The notes under the pieces were generated by a model that worked only from the letters and a program-made list of their open reading frames with translations, did not search any database and was not told the DNA's origin. This document shows, piece by piece, positions 34,435 through 44,600 of a stretch of 64,000 nucleotides of DNA. Where the stretch lies: assembly GCF_012516375.2 (NCBI RefSeq), contig NZ_CP051204.2:1488001-1552000 (forward strand), written 5' to 3'. The stretch comes from Chitinophaga oryzae. GTDB lineage: Bacteria > Bacteroidota > Bacteroidia > Chitinophagales > Chitinophagaceae. Made by a program: the position numbers and the translations under genes. Every line of letters begins with the position of its first letter. Position 1 is the stretch's first letter.

Positions 34435-35626
34435 GCTTCCAGGACTGGCTGGCGCCCGTTTCGATGGCTTTGTTAGCCATATGCACCGCTATTGCGGCTA
34501 TTTTGCCTGTTTCCGCACTGGAAGCAGGGGGGATATTTTTACGGATGCTTTCTGCGAAAGCCAGCAACGCGGAAGTGGTCGGCTCCGGCACCGGTTGACC
34601 AGCAACGCCGAATGTCAGCGGGGCGCCTTCCCCGGCCTGATCGGTTTTGGTGGCGCCGGTAACACCATCTACCACCGCCAGCTCCTTTTTCCCTCCTTCA
34701 CTGTAGACAAACGCTTTATCCCGCTGTATCTCAATGGTGCCACGATCGCCCAGCACCCGGATAGCATACCCTTTGTAAGCATTGCTAAGGATAGAAGACA
34801 CGCTGGCTTTCACGCCGCCGGGATATTCAAAAACGGTCCGCACATTATCCCATGTTTCCCTGCCGTCTTTCCAATAGTCGATGCCTCCCATGCCCACTAC
34901 GCGCAACGGATGCGCATCCAGCAGGTAATTTACCATATCGATCTGGTGACCGCACAGCTCCGCTACAAGCCCACCGGAGTATTCGCGGTACATGCGCCAG
35001 TTGACCAGCCGCTCCAGCGACGGGTCTGGCACAGGGTTCCGCCAGTCGGAATTGCGATGGTACTGGCATTCAAAATGGGTGACTTTTCCCAGCCAGTTTT
35101 GCCCGATCACTTCCTTCACCCGGTGATACAGCTCATAATAGCGGTACTGATGACCTACCTGCAACACCAGGCCGCTTTTGCGGACCTGCGCTGCCAGCTG
35201 TATCGCCTGCGGGATATCATAAGTCATGGTTTTTTCGAGATATACATGTTTGCCGGCATCCAGCGCATCTTTAGCCATGGGGTAATGCATCGACAGCGGG
35301 GTGGCGATGATAACGGCTTCCACTTTTTTATCGTTCAGCAGCTGCCGGTAATCGGTATATGCTTTCGCTCCTTTGGCTGCCAGCGACATGCCCCGCTGCA
35401 AATGCGCCGGTATCACATCACAGCAGGCGATCAGTTCCATGCCGGATATTTTCTGCAGTAGTTTGGCTATGCCGCTGCCGCGGTTGCCGGTGCCAATAAT
35501 GCCGATTTTCAGCGGTGCTGCCGCTGCGTGTCCCAGTACGGGCAGGGTGCTGGTCAACATGGCGCCTGACAGCGCCACTGCGCCTGTATACAAAAATTTT
35601 CTGCGGGAAAAATAGTGGTCTTGCAT
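34415..35626 (-). CDS. Tat-exported Gfo/Idh/MocA-family oxidoreductase
   Basis: 403 residues. A twin-arginine signal (FSRRKFLYTGAVALSGAML) is followed by a Rossmann domain (LKIGIIGTGNRGSGIAKLL, about 38-56; AVIIATPLSMHYPMAKDALDAGKHVYLEKTM) and a C-terminal alpha/beta domain with the catalytic-type GGLVAELCGHQIDMVNYLL. The usual EKP of the cofactor site reads EKT here. Members oxidise or reduce sugar alcohols and sugar derivatives with a tightly bound NAD(P), which Tat export of the folded protein would preserve. It is divergent from the rhamnogalacturonan acetylesterase across a 36-bp perfect palindrome, so it probably belongs to the pectin locus. Substrate unknown. Confidence 0.9.
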   Translation of the reverse strand: MQDHYFSRRKFLYTGAVALSGAMLTSTLPVLGHAAAAPLKIGIIGTGNRGSGIAKLLQKISGMELIACCDVIPAHLQRGMSLAAKGAKAYTDYRQLLNDKKVEAVIIATPLSMHYPMAKDALDAGKHVYLEKTMTYDIPQAIQLAAQVRKSGLVLQVGHQYRYYELYHRVKEVIGQNWLGKVTHFECQYHRNSDWRNPVPDPSLERLVNWRMYREYSGGLVAELCGHQIDMVNYLLDAHPLRVVGMGGIDYWKDGRETWDNVRTVFEYPGGVKASVSSILSNAYKGYAIRVLGDRGTIEIQRDKAFVYSEGGKKELAVVDGVTGATKTDQAGEGAPLTFGVAGQPVPEPTTSALLAFAESIRKNIPPASSAETGKIAAIAVHMANKAIETGASQSWKPEYDAS

Positions 35627-35660
35627 AACCTACAAAATAATCAATTAAATGCGCCGCAGG

Positions 35661-35696
35661 GCATAAAAGAGCGAGAACGTTCTCGCTCTTTTATGC
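35661..35696. promoter_or_regulatory. 36-bp perfect palindrome between divergent genes
   Basis: GCATAAAAGAGCGAGAAC is followed directly by its exact reverse complement, with no spacer. The core GCGAGAACGTTCTCGC has the central CG and size of LacI/GalR-type operators. Both flanking genes start away from it (35626 minus, 35756 plus), so it is better placed as an operator or DNA hairpin than as a terminator. No LacI-type gene is in the window. Confidence 0.6.
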
Positions 35697-35755
35697 GGTA
35701 AGTGCTGGTATGGCTCTCCGGCGTTGATTATATTTAAGGTGAAAACAAATCCAAC

Positions 35756-36514
35756 ATGCGATTAACGAATATCACCAGGATCATGCTGGCAGGCCTGGGC
35801 CTGTTGCTTTGCAGTTTCCTGCCACAGCAAAAAAAAGTACGCATCTTCTCTATCGGCGACTCTACCATGTGTGACTATGATGAAAAATACCTCACCGGCT
35901 TTGGCGGAGACAGTCTCTATCCTATCCGCGGCTGGATGCAGATGGCCCGCCCGCTTTTCCCTTCTTATGTGGAGGTACACAACGCTGCCCGCAGCGGCAG
36001 AAGTTCCAAAAGTTTCCGCACGGAAGGGCATTGGCAAAAAGTAATCGATAGCGTGCAGCAGGGCGATTACGTTTTTATTATGTTCGGCCCGAACGATCAA
36101 AAGCCGGATACGGCCAGGCATACCGATCCACATACTACCTTCCGTCAGAACCTGATGAACTACGTTAACGAAGTGAAAGCGAAGAATGCCCGCCCGGTGC
36201 TGTTTACCTGCCTTGTACGCCGTAAGTTCGACAACAACGGCAAAGTGGAAAACACACACGGCGATTACGTTGCTGTAGTACGGGAACTGGCGGCCGAAAT
36301 GAAAGTACCGCTGGTAGACCTGAATAAAAAATCAGCAGAACTGCTGGAAGAATATGGGCCGGAAGCATCGGTGAAATTATTCGTGCACATTCAGCCGGGC
36401 ATCTTTCCCAAACTGCCAAAAGGCAAAAAAGACGATACGCATCTAAGTGAATTGGGTGCTACCAAAGTAGCGGAAACAGCGCTGAGAGAGTTGAAGGATT
36501 TGGGGATTTTTTGA
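35756..36514 (+). CDS. Rhamnogalacturonan acetylesterase-like SGNH/GDSL hydrolase
   Basis: 252 residues with an N-terminal signal (ITRIMLAGLGLLLCSFL). SGNH blocks are in order: IFSIGDSTMCDYD (catalytic Ser, about 35), VHNAARSGRSSKSFRTEGHW (block II Gly), FIMFGPNDQ (block III Asn; GPND instead of the usual GHND) and KKDDTHLSELGA (catalytic Asp and His near 225). The GRS-SF-EGHW segment is typical of rhamnogalacturonan acetylesterases, which strip acetyl groups from the pectin backbone. Its last codons and stop lie inside the left arm of the nested repeat at 36503. Across that repeat the convergent genes encode a SusD/SusC/pectate lyase operon, matching the function. Confidence 0.88.
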   Translation: MRLTNITRIMLAGLGLLLCSFLPQQKKVRIFSIGDSTMCDYDEKYLTGFGGDSLYPIRGWMQMARPLFPSYVEVHNAARSGRSSKSFRTEGHWQKVIDSVQQGDYVFIMFGPNDQKPDTARHTDPHTTFRQNLMNYVNEVKAKNARPVLFTCLVRRKFDNNGKVENTHGDYVAVVRELAAEMKVPLVDLNKKSAELLEEYGPEASVKLFVHIQPGIFPKLPKGKKDDTHLSELGATKVAETALRELKDLGIF

Positions 36515-36633
36515 TTTACGATTTTTTGATTTCGCAATTCATAAAGAAGAAGACCAAAGCGATTTAATTTTTATCGCTTTGGTCTTCTTCATTTTTACTC
36601 CAAAAATCAAAAAATCGTAAATCAAAAAATCCC
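36503..36633. repeat. Second nested inverted repeat, same architecture as at 10150
   Basis: Outer arms 36503-36532 and 36604-36633 are a perfect 30-bp match, AT-rich (TTTTTTGATTTACGATTTTT). Inside is a perfect 18-bp hairpin (36546-36563 with 36573-36590, loop 9 nt; GAAGAAGACCAAAGCGAT), with 13-nt spacers on both sides. The left outer arm encodes the end of the acetylesterase gene; the right arm ends 8 bp before the stop of the convergent SusD gene. It may serve as a two-way terminator, but the long outer arms exceed what termination needs. Confidence 0.9.
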
Positions 36634-36640
36634 TAAATGG

Positions 36641-38401
36641 TCAATATCCATAATCCTGTGTTAGCTTATGATTTGCTTCCAGCGACGTTTGTGGTATCGG
36701 TAACAACTCACTGCGGTTAGGGGTGAAAAGCTGTGCCACATTGGTGATCCAGCTGGCGGTGATGGAACTCGCCCAGTTGGCTTTGGCGTAACCTGCAGGC
36801 GGCGTGGCAGGAGTCGGCTCGTACAGGGAGTTACCCCATATTACCGTTTGTGATCCGGTTTTATAATACATCACCTGCGGGAGATTGTTGTAAGGAGGCT
36901 CCCGTTTCATCATCTTTGTATAGTTGGCCCTTGTTTCCTGGATTTTCTCATAGAGCATGTTCCAGCGGATCAGATCATATTTGCGGATCCCTTCTCCCCC
37001 GAATTCAAAAGAACGTTCGTTGACCAGCGCTGTAAAGAAAGCTGCTTTAGTGGAGGGTGTCATCCCTATTTTTGTTTCATTGCCTTTGAACCCTCTTTTT
37101 CTCACTTCTTCGTAAGCCGCGATGGCGGCGGCGGTAGGGCCGTTGTTCAGTTCATTTTCTGCTTCCGCGAACATCAGCAGTACATCGGAAAAACGTAACA
37201 CCGGCCAGTTGATGCCCAGCTGTTGCGCCGTGGTGGTGGGCGCCGGCGTGATCCAGTCCGCACGGAATTTTCCGCTGACCATATTCACCATCGTCTGTAC
37301 GGTCTTGGTCTTGTCGGCATTGTTATAGTAAGGCGCGGTGGTGACATCGCGGCGGGTATCCAGCGAATCGAAGGAATAGAAGTAGGTGGGAATGATGCGG
37401 ATGGAACTGTTGCCCAGCTGACCGGCGTTGCCGGCCACATAAAAACGCGGGCCGTCATAATAGCCGAGGTTGCCCGTCAGCCCTGTTGCCATAGCTATTT
37501 CGAAGATGACTTCACCATACGGGTCCTGTTTATAGGAATCAAGCCCTTCTTTGAATACTGCCTGGAATACGGGATTCAGCGTGTGTTTATCGCGGCGTTG
37601 TATGATGTCGGCGCATTCGTCGCGCGCTATTTTGTAATACTCCTGGTAATCTGCTGTGCGCTCCATTCGGCGGGAAGCGCGCCGCAGCGAATAACCGCCT
37701 CTGAACAACGCTATCCTGGCACGCAGCCCTTTTACGGCGCCTTTGGTGATCCTTTCATCTGCTGCTACGCCCGGCTCGTTGCGCCAGGGCACCAGGTCTG
37801 CCGCGAGTTTCAGGTCGCTGAGGATACGGCCATAAATACTGTCACGGTCTGTCTTGGGCAGAAAAAGGTCCGGTTGATCGATAGAAGGTTCATACTGCGC
37901 AGGCACATCTCCCCAGTTCCTGATCAGTTCAAAATAATACTGCGCTCTCAGGGTGAGTGCTTCGCCATGTAAACGGCGCAACTGCTGCTGTTCGGCGGCG
38001 TTGCCTTTGCTGTACAGCTCCATGGCCGGGATATTTTTAATGCAGGTGTTGGCGCGCTCTATGCCTGTGTACAGCTGCTGGAAAGGCCCTGGCAGCTGGG
38101 CATTGGTGGCCTGCAGGTTGTAACGGGAGAGGTCGCGGGAGCTGTTGTCGGGTGCGGAGGTATTGGTGACACCGATCATTTCGTCGTTGTCGTACGGGTA
38201 CATGAGGCTCAACCGGCTCCCGTAGGCCTGCTGATGGGTAAGCGGCTCATAGGCGCCGATGACGGCGCTGGTGGCGTTGGGCACATCGCTGAAAATATAC
38301 CGTTCATCGAAAGCGGACGACGGCTCTTTATCGAGGAATTTCTTGCAGGAAACAGCCATTGTCAGCAACGCGATACATCCTGCATAGTAAGCTATCTTCA
38401 T
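36641..38401 (-). CDS. SusD/RagB-family lipoprotein of the pectin locus
   Basis: 586 residues. Lipoprotein signal with Cys 19 (LTMAVSCKKFLDKEPSSAF). SusD features include ALTLRAQYYFELIRNWGDVPAQYEPS, RGLRARIALFRGGYSL, VLRFSDVLLMFAEAENELNNG, and FGGEGIRKYDLIRWNML, ending LLPIPQTSLEANHKLTQDYGY. Its start overlaps the SusC stop by 4 bp (ATGA). It is the third gene of the pectate lyase-SusC-SusD operon and should bind pectin fragments at the cell surface. Confidence 0.94.
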   Translation of the reverse strand: MKIAYYAGCIALLTMAVSCKKFLDKEPSSAFDERYIFSDVPNATSAVIGAYEPLTHQQAYGSRLSLMYPYDNDEMIGVTNTSAPDNSSRDLSRYNLQATNAQLPGPFQQLYTGIERANTCIKNIPAMELYSKGNAAEQQQLRRLHGEALTLRAQYYFELIRNWGDVPAQYEPSIDQPDLFLPKTDRDSIYGRILSDLKLAADLVPWRNEPGVAADERITKGAVKGLRARIALFRGGYSLRRASRRMERTADYQEYYKIARDECADIIQRRDKHTLNPVFQAVFKEGLDSYKQDPYGEVIFEIAMATGLTGNLGYYDGPRFYVAGNAGQLGNSSIRIIPTYFYSFDSLDTRRDVTTAPYYNNADKTKTVQTMVNMVSGKFRADWITPAPTTTAQQLGINWPVLRFSDVLLMFAEAENELNNGPTAAAIAAYEEVRKRGFKGNETKIGMTPSTKAAFFTALVNERSFEFGGEGIRKYDLIRWNMLYEKIQETRANYTKMMKREPPYNNLPQVMYYKTGSQTVIWGNSLYEPTPATPPAGYAKANWASSITASWITNVAQLFTPNRSELLPIPQTSLEANHKLTQDYGY

Positions 38402-41400
38402 AATGTCAGGTTTAAACCAAAAAAGAAAGAGCGGCTGCGCGGATAAGCGGCATAATCTACCCCCGGCGTAATGGGAGTAGAGCGGCGGGAGTTCACTTCC
38501 GGATCGTACCCGCTGTAGCCGGTCAGCACCGCCAGGTTATTGCCGGTGGCGTAAATACGTAGGCTGCTGATTTTTGCTCTGCTCAGCCATTTGGACGGAA
38601 ACGTGTAGCCGATAGTGATGTTGTTGATCCGGAGGAAGGAGCCGTCTTCTACTGCCCAGGAGGTAGGATAGAAGGCGCCCGCACCGGAAATCGGCATCCA
38701 GATGCTGGCGTTGCCGTTCACCGCAGCCAGTTCTTCCGGCGATGCGCCGGTTACCACCTGTTTACCGCCTACGGTGATCACCTGCTGGATAACTTTCCCG
38801 CTGTTGTCGATGGTCCGCCAGCGGTCTTCCATAATGCCCAGCATATTGGTGTGACGGGAATAGCCGTTCGTGAACTCTACCTTATTGGCATTGAGGATCT
38901 TGTTGCCTGCCACGAAGTTCAGGAATACGCTGAGATCGAAATTTTTGTAAACGAACTGCTGATTAAGGCCGCCGCTGAATTTAGGATTGGCATTGCCGAT
39001 GATGGTCTTGTCACTTTCATCGATGATGCCGTCGCCGTTGATATCTTTCAGTTTCATCCAGCCGGGCTGGGCTACGCCGATAGCAGTGGAAACATCTGTT
39101 ACGCCGGGTTTTAGGGTGTATATTTTCGTAGCGGCGTCATAGTTAAAGTCATCCAGGGTGTAAAAGCCGTCATTCACAAAACCATACATGGAGCCCACGG
39201 GTTCGCCGGTCCTGACGATAAAGTCCGCCGGTTGTCCGGAGATACCCCAGCCGGAGTTTTTATAGAACTGTGTCAGGTAGCCGGAAAGCGATTCTACTTT
39301 ATTGCGGTTAAATGCGATGTTGAAATTGGAGGTCCAGCTGAAATCGTTTTTCTGAATGAGGGTGGCGGCCAACTGCAGCTCTATCCCTTTGTTGGAAGTG
39401 GTGCCCACGTTTTGCAGCTGTTCGAGGTAGCCCGAGCTGGTGGGGATGCGGATAGGAATGAGCAGGTCTTTTACTTTGTTGTAATACAGGTCGGCGGTGA
39501 ATTGCAGCCTGTCTTTAAAGAAGGCGGCATCTATGCCGATGTTCCGTGATACGGTGGTTTCCCATTTAAGGTTTTTGTTGGCCAGGCTGTTGGCGGCATA
39601 GCCGGGCGTGATCTGTTCATTCAGCGCATACTGTGCGTTGGCGGCGTAGGTGTTCAGGTAGAGGTAATCCCCGATACGGTTGTTGCCGGCGAGGCCATAG
39701 CTCAGGCGTAGTTTCAGGTCGGAGATAAAATGCACGTCACGCATAAACGCTTCCTGTGAGATACGCCAGGAGAGGGCTGCGGAAGGAAAGTATCCCCAGC
39801 GTTTGTCCGGTGCGAACTTGGAAGAACCGTCGGCACGGAGGCTGGCGCTGAACAGATATTTGTCCTGGTAGTCGTAGTTAACTTTTCCAAAGAACGACAG
39901 CATACTGCTTTCCAGCACGGTTGTTTTCGGGAAGAGCGGCACCGTCGTCCCGAGGTTGAATTGTGCAAAGGCTTTTTCCGGTGTGATGCTTACGGGGAAA
40001 TAACGCAGTTCGTTGTCCAGCATACCTGACGTGGTGGTATATGTTTCTTCTCCCAGCAGTACGTTTATATGGTGCCCGCTTTTTGCCTTGTTCGTGTAGG
40101 TGAGCACGTTAGAGTTGTTGAGCGAACTGCGGTTGGTAAGAATGTTGCTGATCAGCGGCAGGTTGGCGCCGTTAAGCCTGGAATTGGAGGTAATAGGACC
40201 GTCGAAGGCATTCAGTTCCTGGTTGTTCCGGTCATACCCGATGGTGGACCGGAAAGAGAAATGTTTGTTGAAAGTATAGTTCAGGTAACCGCCAATGTTG
40301 AAGATGCGGGTATATCTTTTACGGTATTGAGCATTGCTGAGCAGTACCGGGTTGATGATGCCGAGGCCGTTGCCGGCGTTGGTGTCGTTGTAGTAATCCA
40401 CATCGTCTTCCTGTTCGGCGTTGGTATTGTCGAGTTCGAAGGGGCGGTATTTGATGGCGTGGCGCAGCCCGTTGTATGCTGAGGCGCCTTCGTTGGAAGA
40501 GCCGGCGCCGCTGATGGTTTCATCGCTGTATCTTACGTTGAGACCTATACGTAGTTTGTCATTGGCCCTGTGGTCCAGTTTGAAGTTAATCAGGTTCCGT
40601 TTCAGCCCTGCGTTGAGCATGATGCCGTCTTCCTGGTTGTTGGTGTAGGAGAGGTTGAACCGGGTGGTTTTAGTGCCGCCGGCGATGCTGACGTTATGTG
40701 TCTGCATCAGTGCTTTGCGGCCGAAGACGTTGTCCTGCCAGTCGATGGTGGGCACGGACTTGTATTTCTCCAGGTCATCTCCGTAGATAGTGGCGAAGGA
40801 GAGGCTGTCTGCCGACAGGCCGCGGCTTCTTTCGTACTGGTACAGTACAAATTCGTAGGGTGACAGCACCTTCAGTTTTTTAGGCAGGCTGCGTACGCCT
40901 ACGGTGCCGTTGTAGCTGACAATTGTTTTGCCTTCTTTACCGTTTTTGGTAGTGATGATCACTACGCCGTTGGCGCCCCGGGCGCCGTAGATGGCCGTAG
41001 CGGAAGCGTCTTTGAGCACGTCCACGGATTCGATGTCCTGCGGCGCAATACCGGCGAATCCGTCTTCCACCTGCACCCCGTCGATGATATAGAGGGGAGC
41101 GTTGTCTTGTGTGACCGATCCGCCGCCCCGCACTTTAATGGTAAAATCCGATCCGGGCTTCCCTTCCGAGGAGGTGATCTGTACGCCGGCAAGGCGGCCG
41201 GTGAGGGCTTCCGCGGCGGAGTTGACCGGGATGTCTTTCAGCTGTTTGGCGTTGACGGAGGATACGGCGCCTGTCAGGTCTTTTCTTCTTACGGTAGCGT
41301 AGCCTACCACCACTACATCGCTGATGTTTTTCGTTTCCATGGCCAGGGCTACGTCGATCACCGCGCGGCCGCGGATGGTTTCTTCCCGGGCCACATGGCC

Positions 41401-41667
41401 GGTATAGGAGAACAGCAGCTTGTCAGCTTTGGCGGGCAGCTTTAGTTTGTAGCGGCCGTTTTCATCCGTGATGGTGGCGGTTTGCGTGTCTTTCACCCGG
41501 ACGGTGACGCCGATGAGTGGTTTGTGGTCTTCTGCCGAGGTAACCGTTCCCGTGAGGGTGTTTCCCTGCGACTGTGCTGTGGCGGCGGGCGCCAGCCACA
41601 GCAGCATACAGACGAACATGCCGGTTAGTTGTTTGATAAAATCCTTTTTATACATCATGACAATCAT
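38398..41667 (-). CDS. SusC-family TonB-dependent transporter of the pectin locus
   Basis: 1089 residues. Signal region MYKKDFIKQLTGMFVCMLLWLAPAATAQ (alternative ATGs at 41658 and 41655), carboxypeptidase-like domain (LTGTVTSAEDHKPLIGVTVRVKD), VVVVGYATVRRKDLTGAVSSV box, plug (DIESVDVLKDASATAIYGARGANGV) and a barrel ending FFFGLNLTL. Its start overlaps the pectate lyase stop by 4 bp (ATGA) and its stop overlaps the SusD start likewise, so the three proteins are translationally coupled. It should import oligogalacturonides or related pectin fragments; the specificity is inferred from the neighbours. Confidence 0.94.
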   Translation of the reverse strand: MIVMMYKKDFIKQLTGMFVCMLLWLAPAATAQSQGNTLTGTVTSAEDHKPLIGVTVRVKDTQTATITDENGRYKLKLPAKADKLLFSYTGHVAREETIRGRAVIDVALAMETKNISDVVVVGYATVRRKDLTGAVSSVNAKQLKDIPVNSAAEALTGRLAGVQITSSEGKPGSDFTIKVRGGGSVTQDNAPLYIIDGVQVEDGFAGIAPQDIESVDVLKDASATAIYGARGANGVVIITTKNGKEGKTIVSYNGTVGVRSLPKKLKVLSPYEFVLYQYERSRGLSADSLSFATIYGDDLEKYKSVPTIDWQDNVFGRKALMQTHNVSIAGGTKTTRFNLSYTNNQEDGIMLNAGLKRNLINFKLDHRANDKLRIGLNVRYSDETISGAGSSNEGASAYNGLRHAIKYRPFELDNTNAEQEDDVDYYNDTNAGNGLGIINPVLLSNAQYRKRYTRIFNIGGYLNYTFNKHFSFRSTIGYDRNNQELNAFDGPITSNSRLNGANLPLISNILTNRSSLNNSNVLTYTNKAKSGHHINVLLGEETYTTTSGMLDNELRYFPVSITPEKAFAQFNLGTTVPLFPKTTVLESSMLSFFGKVNYDYQDKYLFSASLRADGSSKFAPDKRWGYFPSAALSWRISQEAFMRDVHFISDLKLRLSYGLAGNNRIGDYLYLNTYAANAQYALNEQITPGYAANSLANKNLKWETTVSRNIGIDAAFFKDRLQFTADLYYNKVKDLLIPIRIPTSSGYLEQLQNVGTTSNKGIELQLAATLIQKNDFSWTSNFNIAFNRNKVESLSGYLTQFYKNSGWGISGQPADFIVRTGEPVGSMYGFVNDGFYTLDDFNYDAATKIYTLKPGVTDVSTAIGVAQPGWMKLKDINGDGIIDESDKTIIGNANPKFSGGLNQQFVYKNFDLSVFLNFVAGNKILNANKVEFTNGYSRHTNMLGIMEDRWRTIDNSGKVIQQVITVGGKQVVTGASPEELAAVNGNASIWMPISGAGAFYPTSWAVEDGSFLRINNITIGYTFPSKWLSRAKISSLRIYATGNNLAVLTGYSGYDPEVNSRRSTPITPGVDYAAYPRSRSFFFGLNLTL

Positions 41668-44600
41668 TTGAAAATTATGAACACCTTTCCGCTGCGGGTC
41701 CCTCCGTTGTCCATCACCAGTACGTAAGTGCCGTTGTTCAGTTCTCCTGTGCCGATCCTTGTTTCCGTAGTGCCGTTGGCGGCGGTCCAGGTTTTTACCC
41801 TTTGCCCGTCAACGGTATACAGGGTGATAGCCCCCCTGCCTTTCACCGCAGGATGGCCTACCACCAGCCTGTCGGAGACGGGGTTGGGGTAGATGGTGAG
41901 GCCGTTGTTTTTGGATATACCGGCAGATGATAGGGCCTGCATCAGCGCTTTGTCGGCCTGCTGACGCATCATCAGCGCATTGCCGATAGTAATGGTTTGG
42001 CTGTATAGGGTGCTGCCGGTGCCATCTGTACGGGAGCTGCCGATTTTGTAGTAGCAGGTCTGTGCCGGTGCTGCCGGGTCGTCCAGCACATAATGTGTCT
42101 GGTTGATATTGGAAGGGATGGTGGCGATTTGGGTGAAGTTGACATTGTCGGTGGACCGGAAGATGCCGAAGGTAAATACGTCTTTGGCCCAGTCGATGTC
42201 GAAGCTGATGCGTACGGTGTCTCCGCCGGTGCGGATGCCGGAGGCCTGTGTGAAGGTCACCTGCTGGTCGGGCGAGGGGATGGCGTTGAGATATTTTTCC
42301 AGCATGGTAAAGCCGTCGCTGTCGAGGCTGTTGGCAGCGATGCCGGTGGAGTCGCCGCCTTTCATTTTCTCCCACCAGTTGGGCAGGCCGTCGTTATCCG
42401 TATCATCGGGGTAGGTGGAGGATTGGAGGGTGGGCCATCCGCCTACGGTGTTCTGGCTGTCGATGATACCGGAGGGAATGCCCATGCCGGCTGACTGGTA
42501 GCTGCTGTCGCCGAAGGTGGCGGTGCCGGTACGTGTTTCCCGGACGATACGCCTGTCTACCGTGTCCCTGCGGGGGAGGATGGCGCCTACGCCGGCCGTC
42601 ACGGAGGTGAAGGCATCCTGCGCTGTCTGCGTCGTCACCGGCGCGTAGGGAAACGGTGTGTTTACGCGGGCGGTGGCCAGCGCAGCTTCCGCGCCGGGCT
42701 GCCCGTCGGGATGTACGCCATAGGTCCAGTTATTGGACGACGTGTCGGTGGTTTCTTCCACGCAGGGGTAGCCTGGCACGTAATTGCCTTTGATATAGAA
42801 CTTGCCGCCGGGGATGGTGTCGCCGGCGAGGGATACGCTGAAAGTAGTGTACATCAGGATGCGGTGACGGCGGTTGGCAGTGGCGCAGCCGGCTTCGCCG
42901 GTAGTAGCCGGACCGGGTTTGTAGTAGTTGTTGACCATATTTTGATGGCCGCCGGCGCCGCCATAGGTTGATCCCGCCCAGTTGTACACCACATTGTTCC
43001 TGAAATCAACGTATTCCAGTTCCGGCTGGCCGGTATTGGCGCTGCCGGAGAAACGGGGATTACGGTTGCTGTGGCTGGCGAGGAGGTTGTGATGGAAGGA
43101 GACCTGCTGGCCGCCCCAGATGCCTCCGTAGCCGTGCGGCGTCTCTTTCACATGTTTGGACTTGTAAAGGCTTTCGCTCAACAGGCTCCATTGCAGTGTG
43201 AAATTGGAGATGGCATAAAAAGAGCCGGCTTCGTCGGTGGACCAGCTCAGGGAGCAGTGGTCTACGATGATATTGGAAAACGGTTTGGTGACCGGTGAAC
43301 CGAAATTATTGTACATGGCGTCCACTGCTTTGGCGGTATCGTTCGGGTTGAGGATGATATCGCCGGGGCGGCTGCGGATATAGCGGATGATGACATTGTT
43401 GGCCCGTATGCCCATGCCGTAGTTGGCGAGGCAGATACCGTCTCCCGGCGCTGTCTGTCCGGCGATGGTGATGTTATCCTGTGTGATAACGACAGCGCTG
43501 AGGAGGTTAATGGTACCGGAGACTTTAAACATCACGGTGCGGTTAGGCTGGCTGACAGCGTCGCGGAGGCTGCCGGCGCCGGAGTTATTGAGATTGGTGA
43601 CGTAATACACGCTGCCGCCCCTGCCGCCTTTGGCGAACCTGCCTGCGCCTTCAGCGCCGGGGAAGGCGATCTGGCGGAAAGGGTAGGTGGTGCCGCTGAT
43701 CATCACATTTTTGGTGACGAGGTATTTACCGGTAATGGCGGCGGTGGTCCAGGGGTACACCCTCAGGTAGAACGTTTTGCCGGTGGGCACGTCGATGTTC
43801 AGGTTACTGAACGTATAGGCTACCGGCGTGGCGCCTGCAGTCAGCGCCTGGTCAGCCGTGAAGTCTGTGAAAGAGGTGCCGTCTGTGGACCAGGCGATGC
43901 GTGCATGGGCATAGTCGGAGGAATTGAAAGAGAGGGGAACGGTTACCTGTTGTACTGTGAGGCTGTTGCCGGTCACAGGTGCGGCGGTATATTGTATGTA
44001 CCGTCCGTTGTCCGGGGCTGTGGCCGCCGGCCAGGTGCTGTCCGGTGGCAGCAGCCGCTGGCCGCCGTTGCCGGTGATATAGTTGTTCACTTTCAGGCCG
44101 GTGAGTGTTTGCGCGGCAGCGGTGACATCGCCGGATACGGCGGGCGACTGGTCTGTCGTGAGCGCCCACGTAATGGCCGGTACGATGTACGTATAGCCGG
44201 TAACAGTTACCTCGCTGATGGTGAGCGGGCTGGTAGTGGCGGTGCTGCTCCACGGAGATACGCGGAGGTAAAGCGTTTGCCCGGTGGTGGCGGTGATATC
44301 AGGCGTATTCAGCGCATAGGTGTTGGCGGTGGCGCCGATGGAAAGCGTAGTGTCCAGTGTCGTATAGTCGGTACCGTTGACAGACCAGGATACCCGGGCC
44401 TGCCCGCCTGCGGCGCCGAAGGCGAGTGACAGGGAGATGCCGGTAGCAGTGAAGGCGTTACCGGTAGTGGGCGTGACGGCGAACTGTGCGTATCTGCCGG
44501 CCGCCGGCGCGCTTTCAGCGGGCCAGTTGCCGCCGGTGGGCGATAACTGCTGCCCGGCGCTGTAGCCGGCAACAGACAAGCCGTTGAGTGTCTGGGCAGC

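Noticed and set aside
34481..35461. 326-codon plus-strand frame opposite the Gfo/Idh gene
   Set aside because: Shadow of a clear Tat-exported oxidoreductase; no family match or start context.
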